Assembly (NCBI RefSeq): GCF_013359775.1
Contig: NZ_JABMCI010000066.1
Span: forward strand, 186,001-250,000
From: Cellulomonas humilata
GTDB lineage: Bacteria > Actinomycetota > Actinomycetes > Actinomycetales > Cellulomonadaceae
Length of the DNA stretch: 64,000 bases
Direction: 5' to 3'
Positions 8,360-16,634 of this stretch are shown piece after piece. How positions within the stretch are numbered: the stretch's first letter is position 1; the number at the start of each line of letters is the position of its first letter. The position numbers and the translations under genes are program-made. Under the pieces are notes generated by a model. The model made no database searches and was not told where the DNA came from. It saw only the letters and a program-made list of their open reading frames with translations.

Positions 8360-9486
8360 AGGGAGCCGTACAGCGCCTGGAGGTAGGCGTCCGAGCGGGC
8401 CGAGCCGAGGATCCCCGGGGACATGCGGTTCATCACGTACGCGAACGTGAGCCCGCGGTCGACGTCGTTGACGACGAGCGAGCCGCCCCAGCCGCCCCAG
8501 AACGCCACGCGGCCCTCGGGGATGAACGGGGTGCTCGCCGGGTGGGAGACCGCGTAGCCGAGCCCGAACCGCAGGGGCACGCCGAGGACGAGGTCCACGT
8601 TGTCGGTGTGCTGCGCGAACACGAGATCGACCGTCTCGGGTGACACCAGACCGCCCCCGCCGTTCGTGAGCACCGACTGGACCGTCGCCACCGAGCGCGC
8701 GTTGCCGTGGCCCCCGGCGCCCCCGATCCCGGCGGCCTTCCACTCCCGGGTCCAGGTGATCGAGGCGTCGAGCACCGGTCCGCCCAGCGTGCGGCGGGCG
8801 GGGGAGTCCGGGGGCAGCTGCGCGAGGTCGACCTGCGACGGCGGCGGCGGGACGACGTGGCTGACGCGCGCATCCTGGCCGGCGGGCAGACCGAGCCAGA
8901 AGTCGGCGCCGAGCGGCTCGGCGATCTCGGCCCGGAAGAACTCGCCGAGCGACCGCCCGGTGACGCGCAGGACGAGCTCACCCACCAGGTGCCCGTAGTC
9001 GAGCAGGTGGTACCCGGACAGGGTGCCCGGCGGCCACCACGGCGCCTGGGCGGCGAGCCGGGCGGTCGCCGCGGGGACGTCGAGGATGTCCTCGGCCGTG
9101 ACCGGCTGGTCCCAGCCCGAGACGCCCGAGGTGTGGTTCAGCACGTGCCGGACCAGCACGCCCTCCTTGCCGGCGGCCTTGAACTCGGGCCAGTAGGCGC
9201 CGACGGGCTCGTCGGGGTCGAGCAGCCCCCGGTCGACGAGGACGAGCGCCGACACGGACGTCATGGTCTTGGAGATCGACCAGACGTTGGTGAGCGTGTC
9301 CGCGGTCCAGGGGCGCGTCCGCTCCGAGTCGGCCCAGCCTCCCCAGAGGTCGGCCACCAGGGCCCCGCGCTCGACGACGGCAACGCTCGCGCCGAGCTCT
9401 GCTCCGCTGTCGAGGTGCTGCTGGAACGCCGCTCGCAACGCGGAGAACCGCTGCTCGGCGAAGCCCTGGACCGGTGTGCTCGTCAT
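8356..9486 (-). CDS. Serine hydrolase of the class C beta-lactamase/esterase fold
   Basis: A 376-residue protein without signal peptide, so cytoplasmic. It has the SxxK nucleophile motif S-I-S-K at residues 70-73 and a downstream tyrosine motif in LLDYGH. This fold covers esterases, carboxyl-transfer enzymes, D-peptidases and lactone-cleaving enzymes; lack of secretion argues against beta-lactam resistance. The start at 9486 has a strong AGGAGGG ribosome-binding site. Its promoter region holds one of four palindromic operators of the catabolic island, so I infer a hydrolytic first step (ester or lactone opening), not proven. Confidence 0.82.
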   Translation of the reverse strand: MTSTPVQGFAEQRFSALRAAFQQHLDSGAELGASVAVVERGALVADLWGGWADSERTRPWTADTLTNVWSISKTMTSVSALVLVDRGLLDPDEPVGAYWPEFKAAGKEGVLVRHVLNHTSGVSGWDQPVTAEDILDVPAATARLAAQAPWWPPGTLSGYHLLDYGHLVGELVLRVTGRSLGEFFRAEIAEPLGADFWLGLPAGQDARVSHVVPPPPSQVDLAQLPPDSPARRTLGGPVLDASITWTREWKAAGIGGAGGHGNARSVATVQSVLTNGGGGLVSPETVDLVFAQHTDNVDLVLGVPLRFGLGYAVSHPASTPFIPEGRVAFWGGWGGSLVVNDVDRGLTFAYVMNRMSPGILGSARSDAYLQALYGSL

Positions 9487-9530
9487 CGAGCCCTCCTGCG
9501 TCGGTCGATCGTGTGTACTCTGGCCTGCAA

Positions 9531-9550
9531 CATACCGCGCGGTCGGTATG
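9531..9550. promoter_or_regulatory. TetR-type palindromic operator, copy 1
   Basis: CATACCGCGCGGTCGGTATG is an inverted repeat with arms CATACCG/CGGTATG. It lies between the divergent serine hydrolase and MDR dehydrogenase genes. Three further copies occur at 15535, 24202 and 27340. Confidence 0.72.
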
Positions 9551-9580
9551 CCGACAACGTCGTCGACCCCGGAGGTGCAC

Positions 9581-10690
9581 GTGCAGATCCTGGGCGCGGT
9601 GCTGGAACGATCCGGCGCCCCTGCGCCGTTCGCGGCGTCGCGGCCGTTCACGGTGGGCGTCCTCGAGCTGGACGGTCCGGGACCGGGCGAGGTGCTCGTC
9701 CGGATCGAGGCGGCAGGGGTCTGCCACTCGGACCTGTCCGTCGTCGACGGGAACCGCGTCCGGCCCACCCCGATGCTGCTGGGCCACGAGGCCGCGGGGA
9801 TCGTGGAGCGCCTCGGTGCCGGCGTCGACGACCTGGCCGTCGGCGACCGCGTCGTCATGACCTTCCTGCCCCGGTGCGGACAGTGCCCCGAGTGCGCGAC
9901 CGACGGGCGGCTGCCGTGCCGGGTGGGCAGCGCCGCCAACGGCCGTGGCACGCTGGTCGGGGACGGGATGCGGCTGCACCGCGACGGACGGCCGGTCCAC
10001 CACCACCTCGGCGTCTCGGCGTTCGCCAGCCATGCGGTGGTCAGCCGGACCTCCGTCGTGCGGGTCGACCCCGACGTGCCGCCCGAGGTCGCCGCGCTGC
10101 TCGGCTGCGCCGTACTCACCGGTGGGGGAGCGGTGGTCAACGCGGGCCGGCCGCGGGAGGGTGACACCGTGATGGTCGTGGGGCTCGGAGGCGTGGGCAT
10201 GGCCGCGCTGCTGGTCGCCGTCGCGCTCGGGCTCGAGGTGATCGGTGTGGACGCGCGCGCGGACAAGCTCGCCGCCGCGCGCACCAACGGGGCGGCGGCG
10301 ACGTACCTGCCGGCGGACGTGCCCGTCCGAGCACCCGTGGTCATCGAGGCCGCCGGCAACGCCCGCGCGTTCGAGACCGCGTTCGCCGCGACCGCACCCG
10401 GCGGGACGACGGTGACGGTCGGCCTGCCCGCTCCCGACGCCCGCGCGTCCGTCAGTCCGCTCATCCTCACCGCCGAGGCCCGGACCGTCGTCGGCAGCTA
10501 CCTCGGCTCCGCGGTCCCCTCCCGCGACATCCCGCTCTACGTCGACCTGTGGCGCTCCGGGCGGCTGCCGCTCGAGCGCCTGGTCTCCTCCCGGATCACC
10601 CTGCACGACCTCGACGTCGCCATGGACCGCCTCGCGGCCGGTGGCGAGCTCCGCCAGCTCATCGTTCTCGACGAAAGGACTACCCCGTGA
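9581..10690 (+). CDS. Zinc-dependent medium-chain alcohol dehydrogenase
   Basis: A 369-residue MDR enzyme. Catalytic zinc ligands are in GVCHSD and LLGHEAAG; the structural zinc site is the four-cysteine motif CGQCPECATDGRLPC; the Rossmann motif is GLGGVGMAA. It resembles class III/benzyl- or aryl-alcohol-type dehydrogenases and probably oxidises an alcohol to aldehyde or ketone with NAD(P). GTG 9581 was chosen for its GGAGG site; the in-frame ATG at 9548 lies inside the operator and is unlikely. It overlaps the next gene by 4 bp (GTGA), forming an operon with the SDR and MaoC genes. Confidence 0.9.
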   Translation: MQILGAVLERSGAPAPFAASRPFTVGVLELDGPGPGEVLVRIEAAGVCHSDLSVVDGNRVRPTPMLLGHEAAGIVERLGAGVDDLAVGDRVVMTFLPRCGQCPECATDGRLPCRVGSAANGRGTLVGDGMRLHRDGRPVHHHLGVSAFASHAVVSRTSVVRVDPDVPPEVAALLGCAVLTGGGAVVNAGRPREGDTVMVVGLGGVGMAALLVAVALGLEVIGVDARADKLAAARTNGAAATYLPADVPVRAPVVIEAAGNARAFETAFAATAPGGTTVTVGLPAPDARASVSPLILTAEARTVVGSYLGSAVPSRDIPLYVDLWRSGRLPLERLVSSRITLHDLDVAMDRLAAGGELRQLIVLDERTTP

Positions 10691-11436
10691 CTCGCACCGC
10701 CCTGGTGACCGGAGCCGCCCGCGGCATCGGCGCCGCGACCGCCCTGCGCCTGGCCGCCGACGGCTACCAGGTGGCCGTCCTCGACCTGCGCGAGGAGGAC
10801 TGCGCGGCGACCGTGGAGGCGGTCCGCTCCGCCGGGGGGACCGCGATCGGCCTCGGTGCCGACGTCGGCAGCACGCAGGACGCCGTCGCCGCGGTCGCGC
10901 GCGTGGTCGAGGAGCTCGGCGCGCCCACCGTGCTGGTCAACAACGCCGGGATCCTGCGCGACAACCTCCTGTTCAAGATGACCGAGACCGACTGGGACTC
11001 GGTGATCTCGGTGCACCTGCGCGGCGCGTTCCTGATGAGCCGCGAGGTGCAGAAGCACCAGGTCGCGGCGGGCTGGGGCCGGATCGTCAACCTGTCGAGC
11101 ACGTCGGCGCTGGGCAACCGCGGGCAGGCCAACTACGCGACGGCCAAGGCGGGGATCCAGGGGCTGACCAAGACCCTCGCCATCGAGCTGGGCCGGTACG
11201 GGATCACCACCAACGCGGTGGCTCCGGGATTCATCGGCACCGACATGATCCGGCAGACCGCCGAGCGCATGCACGTCACGTACGAGCAGTTCGTCGAGGC
11301 CGCGGCCAAGGAGATCCCGGTCGGTCGCATCGGGGTGCCTGAGGACATCGCGAACGCCGTGTCGTTCTTCTGCTCCGAGGCCGCGGGCTTCGTCAACGGG
11401 CAGGTCCTGTACGTGGCCGGCGGGCCGAAGTCATGA
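10687..11436 (+). CDS. Short-chain dehydrogenase/reductase, FabG-like
   Basis: A 249-residue classical SDR with cofactor motif TGAARGIG, NNAG, a catalytic serine in VNLSSTSALG and the YxxxK pair YATAK. It closely resembles 3-oxoacyl-ACP/CoA reductases. Next to a MaoC hydratase it most likely acts on 3-hydroxyacyl/3-oxoacyl-CoA. GTG 10687 overlaps the upstream stop, and the gene ends in an ATGA overlap with the MaoC gene, so the three genes are translationally coupled. Confidence 0.9.
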   Translation: MTRTALVTGAARGIGAATALRLAADGYQVAVLDLREEDCAATVEAVRSAGGTAIGLGADVGSTQDAVAAVARVVEELGAPTVLVNNAGILRDNLLFKMTETDWDSVISVHLRGAFLMSREVQKHQVAAGWGRIVNLSSTSALGNRGQANYATAKAGIQGLTKTLAIELGRYGITTNAVAPGFIGTDMIRQTAERMHVTYEQFVEAAAKEIPVGRIGVPEDIANAVSFFCSEAAGFVNGQVLYVAGGPKS

Positions 11437-11891
11437 TCGCGGTCGACGCCCCCGCGGGGCTGGTGGACGCCGTCGGGCAGAGCGCGACCGCCGACCGCTG
11501 GTTCACCGTCGACCAGGCGCGCATCGACGTGTTCGCGGACACCACGGACGACCACCAGTGGATCCACGTCGACCCCGTCCGTGCCGCGGCCGGCCCGTTC
11601 GGCGCGACCGTCGCGCACGGGTACCTCACGCTCGCCCTGATCCCCGCGCTCACCGACGGGCTGGTGGAGGTCGGCGGCACGGGGCCGGTGGTCAACTACG
11701 GACTCGACCGCGTGCGGTTCCTCCAGCCGGTCACGGCAGGCTCCCGCGTCCGGGCGACCTCCACGGTGACCTCCGCCGAGCCGACCCCGCAGGGCGTGCG
11801 CGCGACCTTCACGGTCACGGTCGAGATCGAGGGAGCCACCAAGCCGGCCCTGATCGCGGAGACCGTGGTGCTCTACTTCGCTGCGGCCTGA
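11433..11891 (+). CDS. MaoC-like (R)-specific enoyl-CoA hydratase
   Basis: A 152-residue single hot-dog protein of the MaoC family. The catalytic Asp/His pair lies in DDHQWIHVDP, followed by AHGYLTLAL, the hallmark of R-hydratases. It would hydrate trans-2-enoyl-CoA to 3-hydroxyacyl-CoA, matching the SDR directly upstream. Last gene of the ADH-SDR-MaoC operon; a strong hairpin follows. Confidence 0.9.
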   Translation: MIAVDAPAGLVDAVGQSATADRWFTVDQARIDVFADTTDDHQWIHVDPVRAAAGPFGATVAHGYLTLALIPALTDGLVEVGGTGPVVNYGLDRVRFLQPVTAGSRVRATSTVTSAEPTPQGVRATFTVTVEIEGATKPALIAETVVLYFAAA

Positions 11892-11897
11892 CCACCG

Positions 11898-11945
11898 CAA
11901 CGTCCGAGGAAGTGAGCGCCTGAGCAGCCACTTCCTCGGACGTTG
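11898..11945. terminator. Bidirectional terminator
   Basis: A perfect 17-bp inverted repeat (CAACGTCCGAGGAAGTG and its complement) around a 14-nt loop, between the convergent MaoC (+) and thiolase (-) genes. Confidence 0.8.
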
Positions 11946-11960
11946 GGTGTTCGCGGAGGG

Positions 11961-13184
11961 TCAGGAGACCCGCTCGACCACCATCGCCATGCCCTGGCCG
12001 CCGCCGACGCACATGGTCTCCAGCCCGAACGTCGCGTCCCGGACCGCGAGGCCGTGCAGGAGCGTGGTGGTCAGCCGGGCGCCGGTGCTCCCGAACGGGT
12101 GGCCCACCGCGATCGCGCCCCCGTGCACGTTGAGCTTGTCGTGGTCGATCCCGAGCGCGCGGGCCGACGGCAGCACCTGGGCCGCGAACGCCTCGTTGAG
12201 CTCGACCAGGTCGATGTCGTCGATCGTGAGCCCTGCGCGGGACAGGGCCATCAGTGAGGCGTCGACCGGTCCGAGGCCCATGATCTCGGGCGACAGGCCG
12301 CTGACCCCCGTGGACACGATTCGGGCGAGCGGGGTCAGACCGAGCTCGTCGACGATCCGGTCGCTGACGATCACCACGGCCGCGGCACCGTCGTTGAGCG
12401 GGCAGCAGTTGCCGGCCGTGACCGTGCCGTCGGGCCGGAACACCGGGTTCAGGCCGGCCAGCGCCTCCACCGTGACGCCGGCGCGGGGGCCGTCGTCGTG
12501 CGCCACGACAGCGCCGTCCGGCAGCGTCACCGGCGTGATCTCGTCGGCCCAGAAGCCGTCGGCCAGCGCCTTCTCCGCGCGGTTCTGGGACAGGGCGGCG
12601 AACTCGTCCTGCTCGCGGCGCGTGGTGCCGGTGAGCGCGGCGACGTTCTCCGCGGTCTGGCCCATCGCGATGTAGGCGTCGGGGAGCAGTCCGCTCTCGC
12701 GCGGGTCGGTCCACGGGTCGGCGGCGACCGCCCGTGCGGCCGTGCGTCCCACCGCCTCCGCGAACCGGGGGTTCTCCAACGAGACCCCGGGGATGTAGTC
12801 GCTGTTCCCGATGGCGGACCGGCTCACGCACTCGACGCCGGCGGACACGAACACGTCGCCCTCGCCGGCCTTGATCGCGTGGAACGCCATGCGGGTGGTC
12901 TGGAGCGACGACGAGCAGTACCGGTTGACCGTGGTGCCCGGGACCGAGTCGAGGCCGAGCAGCACCGCGACGATCCGCGCCATGTTCATGCCCTGCTCGC
13001 CGCCGGGCATGCCGCAGCCGAGCAGCAGGTCCTCGACGCGGCCGGGGTCGAGCGCCGGCACCTGCGCGAGGGCGGCGCGGACCATGGAGGCAGCGAGATC
13101 GTCGGGCCTCATCGATGCCAGGGAGCCCTTGAACGCGCGGCCGATGGGTGAGCGGGCGGTCGCGACGATGTACGCCTCGGCCAT
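11961..13184 (-). CDS. Acetyl-CoA acyltransferase (thiolase)
   Basis: A 407-residue degradative thiolase. The nucleophilic cysteine is in NRYCSSSLQT (near residue 90), with NEAFA, the histidine block HGGAIAVGHPFG and the second cysteine in CVGGGQGMA. It cleaves a 3-oxoacyl-CoA to acetyl- or propionyl-CoA and a shortened acyl-CoA. Its ATG overlaps the stop of the upstream acyl-CoA dehydrogenase gene (TGATG), so the two enzymes are made together. Confidence 0.93.
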   Translation of the reverse strand: MAEAYIVATARSPIGRAFKGSLASMRPDDLAASMVRAALAQVPALDPGRVEDLLLGCGMPGGEQGMNMARIVAVLLGLDSVPGTTVNRYCSSSLQTTRMAFHAIKAGEGDVFVSAGVECVSRSAIGNSDYIPGVSLENPRFAEAVGRTAARAVAADPWTDPRESGLLPDAYIAMGQTAENVAALTGTTRREQDEFAALSQNRAEKALADGFWADEITPVTLPDGAVVAHDDGPRAGVTVEALAGLNPVFRPDGTVTAGNCCPLNDGAAAVVIVSDRIVDELGLTPLARIVSTGVSGLSPEIMGLGPVDASLMALSRAGLTIDDIDLVELNEAFAAQVLPSARALGIDHDKLNVHGGAIAVGHPFGSTGARLTTTLLHGLAVRDATFGLETMCVGGGQGMAMVVERVS

Positions 13185-14377
13185 CAGACGAACGCCGCGA
13201 TGCCGGTGATGGCACGCCCCACGATCAGGTGGTTCATGTCCTTGGTGCCCTCGAACGAGTACACGGCCTCGGCGTCGGCCATGTAGCGCGCGACGCCGTG
13301 GTCCAGCTGGATGCCGTTGCCGCCGAGCGTCTCGCGGCACAGCGCCACGGTCTCGCGCATCGCGGTGGTCGTGTACGCCTTGGCCAGCGCCGAGTGCTGG
13401 TCGCCCTGGCGGTCCTGGTCGCCCAGCTGGGAGGCCCGGACGCACAGGGCGATGCTCGCGGTGATGTTGCCCAGGCACCGCGCGAGCCGGTCCTGGACCA
13501 GCTGGAAGGACGCGATCGGCTTGCCGAACTGCTCGCGCTCCAGGGCGTACTTCACGGTGGCCTCGTAGGCGCCGACGGCCACCCCGACCGCCTGCCACGC
13601 CACTTCGGCCCGCGTCAGGCGGAGCACGGTGGCGACGTCCCGGAAGGAGTGGATGTTCGGCAGCCGGTCGGCCTCGGAGACCTCGACGCCGTCCAGCAGG
13701 ATGTCCGCGTTCTGCACGGAGCGCAGCGCCTGCTTGCGCTCGATCTTGGTGGCGGTGAACCCGGGGGTACCCCGGCGGACGATGAACCCCTTCACCTGGT
13801 CGTCGGCGGTGTCCCGCGCCCAGATGACGGTGAGGTCCGCGAACGTGGCGTTGCCGATCCAGCGCTTGGCGCCGTTGAGCACCCACGTGTCGCCGGTGCG
13901 GTGCGCGGTGGTGCGCAGGCCGCGCGCCGTGTCGGAGCCGGACAGCGGCTCGGTGAGCCCGAACGCGCCCACCAGCTCGCCGCGGCTCATCGGCGGCAGC
14001 AGCTCGGCGCGCTGCTCCACAGAGCCGCCGACGCCGATCGCGCCCATGGTCAACCCGTTCTGCACGCCGATGAACGTGGAGAACCCGGCGTCGACGCGAG
14101 AGAGCTCGAGAGCGACCCACCCGCGGTAGACGGCGCTGTTCTCGAACCGGACCGTCTCCGGCCACATCGGACCGAGCAGCCCCAGCTCTCCGACGCGCGG
14201 GATGAGCTGGACGGGGAACTCGGCGCGGTCCCAGTAGTCGTCCGCGATCGGCCGGACCTCGGTCTCCAGGAACTCCCGGATCTCCATGACGTGCTCGTTC
14301 TCCACCGGCGTGAGGAGGTCCTGGAAGGAGTAGAAGTCGCTGGTCAGCAGCGCGTGGGTCACGTCGGTCTGAGTCAC
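13184..14377 (-). CDS. Acyl-CoA dehydrogenase, glutaryl-CoA-dehydrogenase-like
   Basis: A 397-residue FAD-dependent acyl-CoA dehydrogenase. Motifs include AFGLTEPLSGSD, WIGNATFAD and the C-terminal SFEGTKDMN, where the glutamate aligns with the catalytic base of glutaryl-CoA dehydrogenases. It also shares their LRSVQNADI segment. Substrate could be glutaryl-CoA or another acyl-CoA. GTG start with GGAG upstream. It is divergent from the QsdR-family regulator with 100 bp between them, so that regulator may control it. Confidence 0.88.
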   Translation of the reverse strand: MTQTDVTHALLTSDFYSFQDLLTPVENEHVMEIREFLETEVRPIADDYWDRAEFPVQLIPRVGELGLLGPMWPETVRFENSAVYRGWVALELSRVDAGFSTFIGVQNGLTMGAIGVGGSVEQRAELLPPMSRGELVGAFGLTEPLSGSDTARGLRTTAHRTGDTWVLNGAKRWIGNATFADLTVIWARDTADDQVKGFIVRRGTPGFTATKIERKQALRSVQNADILLDGVEVSEADRLPNIHSFRDVATVLRLTRAEVAWQAVGVAVGAYEATVKYALEREQFGKPIASFQLVQDRLARCLGNITASIALCVRASQLGDQDRQGDQHSALAKAYTTTAMRETVALCRETLGGNGIQLDHGVARYMADAEAVYSFEGTKDMNHLIVGRAITGIAAFV

Positions 14378-14465
14378 GTCAAGGCTCCGCTCGTCGATCG
14401 GCTCTGATCTCGTCCCGAGTCTGCATCATTTTCCCAGATGTTGCATACCCCCTGGGGCGCAGGAG

Positions 14466-14477
14466 TAGGTTGCCGCC
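14466..14477 (+). promoter_or_regulatory. -10 element of the QsdR-family regulator gene
   Basis: TAGGTT at 14466-14471 ends 6 nt before the ATG at 14478. This suggests a leaderless transcript, although a weak AGGAG also lies upstream. Confidence 0.5.
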
Positions 14478-15119
14478 ATGTCGAACCTCGACGTCATCGA
14501 AGACGGGCTCGGACGCATCGGAACCCGCGTCGCGCCCTCGTGGCTGTCGCAGCGGCTGAAGGACGGCGAGCACGCCGAGGCGCTGCGGGCGTTCGTCGCG
14601 GCCCGCGAGACGTTCATCGAGGGCGCCCGCATCGACATGGGCCGCCTGGCGACCAAGCTGGGCGTCGACCGGACCTCGCTGTTCCGCTGGGTGGGCAACC
14701 GCGACGCCCTGCTCTCGGAGGTCCTCTGGTCGCTCGCGGTGCCCACTCTCGAGCAGGCGGAGGCCGCGACGCGCGGCACGGAGGGCGCCGCGCGGGTGGC
14801 CGGTGTCCTCACGCACTTCGCGCGCGACCTCATCACCGCCGACTACTTCCGTGGCTTCCTGCGGCGCGAGCCGGCGCGTGCCCTGCGGCTGCTGACCACC
14901 AAGGAGAGCGACATCCAGCGGCGGTACGTCGCGGTGGTCGAGGCGCTGGTCCGCCAGGAGCTGGGCGACCAGCCGTTCGGCGGGGCGGTGGGCGCGCGCG
15001 ACCTCGCGTACCTGCTGGTCCGGGTCTCGGAGTCGTTCACGTACGCGGACCTGATCACCGGCGACGTGCCCAGCGCCGAGCGCGCCCGGGCGGCCTTCGA
15101 GCTGGTGCTGCGGCCGTGA
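14478..15119 (+). CDS. TetR regulator, QsdR-like
   Basis: A 213-residue regulator. The helix-turn-helix is near residues 53-78 (MGRLATKLGVDRTSLFRW), followed by an all-helical ligand domain. The N-terminal layout with RTSLFRWVGNRDALL matches the QsdR-type TetR proteins named after the lactone-responsive regulator of the Rhodococcus qsd operon, recalled from memory. It overlaps the downstream thioesterase gene by 4 bp (GTGA) and faces the ACAD-thiolase pair. No clear operator was found in the 100-bp divergent region. Confidence 0.78.
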   Translation: MSNLDVIEDGLGRIGTRVAPSWLSQRLKDGEHAEALRAFVAARETFIEGARIDMGRLATKLGVDRTSLFRWVGNRDALLSEVLWSLAVPTLEQAEAATRGTEGAARVAGVLTHFARDLITADYFRGFLRREPARALRLLTTKESDIQRRYVAVVEALVRQELGDQPFGGAVGARDLAYLLVRVSESFTYADLITGDVPSAERARAAFELVLRP

Positions 15120-15526
15120 CCGGGCAGTACCCGCACCGTGCCGCCTTCAGCACGCGCTGGAACGACAACGACGTCTACGGCCACCTCAACAACACCGTCT
15201 ACTACGAGGCGATGGACACGACGATCAACGTCTGGCTCATGACCTCGGCCGGCCTCGACCCGTCCGCGGGGGAGCCGATCGGCGTCTGCGTGTCGTCGTC
15301 GTGCGAGTTCACGGCGTCGGCCGCGTTCCCGGAGGCGCTCGAGGTCGGGCTGCGGGCCGGCCGGCTCGGGACCAGCAGCGTCACCTGGGAGCTCGGCATC
15401 CTGCGCGCCGGGGAGCTCATCGCGGAGGGCAGGTTCGTGCACGTGTTCGTCGACGACGCGACGCGCCGCCCGGTCCCCATCCCCGCGCAGATCCGAGCGG
15501 CCATCGAGCGCGACCTGATCGTCTGA
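15116..15526 (+). CDS. Hot-dog acyl-CoA thioesterase, 4HBT type
   Basis: A 136-residue single hot-dog protein with the 4-hydroxybenzoyl-CoA-thioesterase-like active-site region TRWNDNDVYGHLNNTVYYE. It probably hydrolyses an acyl-CoA and may relieve CoA trapping when the pathway stalls. Translation is coupled to the upstream regulator (GTGA overlap). The next operator lies 9 bp past its stop. Confidence 0.85.
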   Translation: MTGQYPHRAAFSTRWNDNDVYGHLNNTVYYEAMDTTINVWLMTSAGLDPSAGEPIGVCVSSSCEFTASAAFPEALEVGLRAGRLGTSSVTWELGILRAGELIAEGRFVHVFVDDATRRPVPIPAQIRAAIERDLIV

Positions 15527-15534
15527 TCGGGTAG

Positions 15535-15554
15535 CATACCGACCGGGCGGTATG
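15535..15554. promoter_or_regulatory. TetR-type palindromic operator, copy 2
   Basis: CATACCGACCGGGCGGTATG, the same motif as at 9531. It lies just upstream of the kinase-ACAD-ligase operon and would overlap its promoter. Confidence 0.72.
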
Positions 15555-15584
15555 ACGACGTGCCTCCCGGAGAGGCGGTCGACG

Positions 15585-16634
15585 ATGACCCGACGCATGC
15601 CGGACCCGCCCGGGCTCGACGTGGCGCGACTCGAGGCGTACCTGAGGCGTGAGCACCCGTCCACGGTGGACGACGGCCCGCTGTCGGCGCGCGTGATCGC
15701 CGGGGGACGCAGCAACCTCACCTACCGGGTCGACGGCGGCGCGCGGCCCCTGGTCGTCCGCAGGCCGCCACTCGGTCACGTGCAGACCACCGCGCACGAC
15801 ATGGCCCGCGAGTACCGGGTCATCTCGGCACTGCACGGGTCGCGGGTGCCGGTGCCTCCGGCGGTCGCGCTGGTGGAGGACCCGGCCGCGGGCACCGGCA
15901 CGGTGTTCTACGTCATGGACCTCGTCGAGGGGTCCGTGCTGGCGCACCAGGCGCAGAACACGACGTACACGGCCGACGAGCTGCGCACCGTGAGCCTCGA
16001 GCTGGCCACGCTGCTGGCCGAGCTGCACGCCATCGAGCCGGCGGACGTCGGGCTCGCGGACCTCGGGCGGTCCGACGGCTACCTCGACCGGCAGCTGCGA
16101 CGGTGGCGGACCCAGCTGGACGGGTCGCGCTCGCGGCCGGTGCGCAGCCTCGACGACCTGCAGGAACGGCTGGCCGAGCGGGTTCCGACGACGCGGCGCA
16201 GCAGCATCGTGCACGGCGACTACCGGCTGGACAACGCCCTCGTCGGGGGAGTGGTCCCGCACATCACCGCGATCCTGGACTGGGAGATGGCGACCCTGGG
16301 CGACTCCGCGGTCGACCTCGGCATGCTCGGTCTGTACTGGCACATTCGCGGTATCGCCGGTGCCGAGGGCGTCGCGCCCAGCGCCGTCGACCCGGCCGCG
16401 GGCTACCCGGAGTTCGACGAGCTGGTCGACGCGTACTGCGCCCGCCTGGGCGGCCGCGTGCCGGAGCTGGGCTGGTACCGGGCGTTCGCCGCGTACAAGC
16501 TCGCGGTCATCCTCGAGGGGATCCACTTCCGGTTCCTCGGCGGGGACACGGTCGGCGACGGGTTCGACCGGATCGGGGGGCTGGTCGAGCCGCTCGCCGA
16601 CGAGGGCCTGGCGCAGCTGGCGGGGGTGCGCTGA
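15585..16634 (+). CDS. APH-fold phosphotransferase, FadE36/ACAD11-kinase/LvaA-like
   Basis: A 349-residue kinase-like protein with the glycine loop GGRSNLTYRV, catalytic loop HGDYRLDN (near residue 210) and metal-binding Asp in ILDWEMATLGD. These are the marks of the aminoglycoside phosphotransferase fold. Relatives fused or adjacent to ACAD10/11-type dehydrogenases, and LvaA of Pseudomonas putida, phosphorylate the hydroxyl of 4-hydroxyacyl-CoA. Its direct coupling to an ACAD (TGATG) supports that role; antibiotic resistance is unlikely. ATG 15585 is preferred over ATG 15552, which lies in the operator. Confidence 0.85.
   Translation: MTRRMPDPPGLDVARLEAYLRREHPSTVDDGPLSARVIAGGRSNLTYRVDGGARPLVVRRPPLGHVQTTAHDMAREYRVISALHGSRVPVPPAVALVEDPAAGTGTVFYVMDLVEGSVLAHQAQNTTYTADELRTVSLELATLLAELHAIEPADVGLADLGRSDGYLDRQLRRWRTQLDGSRSRPVRSLDDLQERLAERVPTTRRSSIVHGDYRLDNALVGGVVPHITAILDWEMATLGDSAVDLGMLGLYWHIRGIAGAEGVAPSAVDPAAGYPEFDELVDAYCARLGGRVPELGWYRAFAAYKLAVILEGIHFRFLGGDTVGDGFDRIGGLVEPLADEGLAQLAGVR

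Noticed and set aside
8356-9486. Beta-lactamase for antibiotic resistance
   Set aside because: No signal peptide, and the setting is a catabolic regulon; the SxxK fold also includes esterases and lactone-cleaving enzymes.
9548-9580. ATG 9548 and ATG 15552 as starts of the ADH and kinase genes
   Set aside because: Both lie inside the palindromic operators; GTG 9581 and ATG 15585 have ribosome-binding sites and better family-length N-termini.
15585-16634. Aminoglycoside resistance kinase
   Set aside because: The APH fold is present, but coupling to an ACAD10/11-type dehydrogenase and CoA ligase points to acyl-CoA metabolism.
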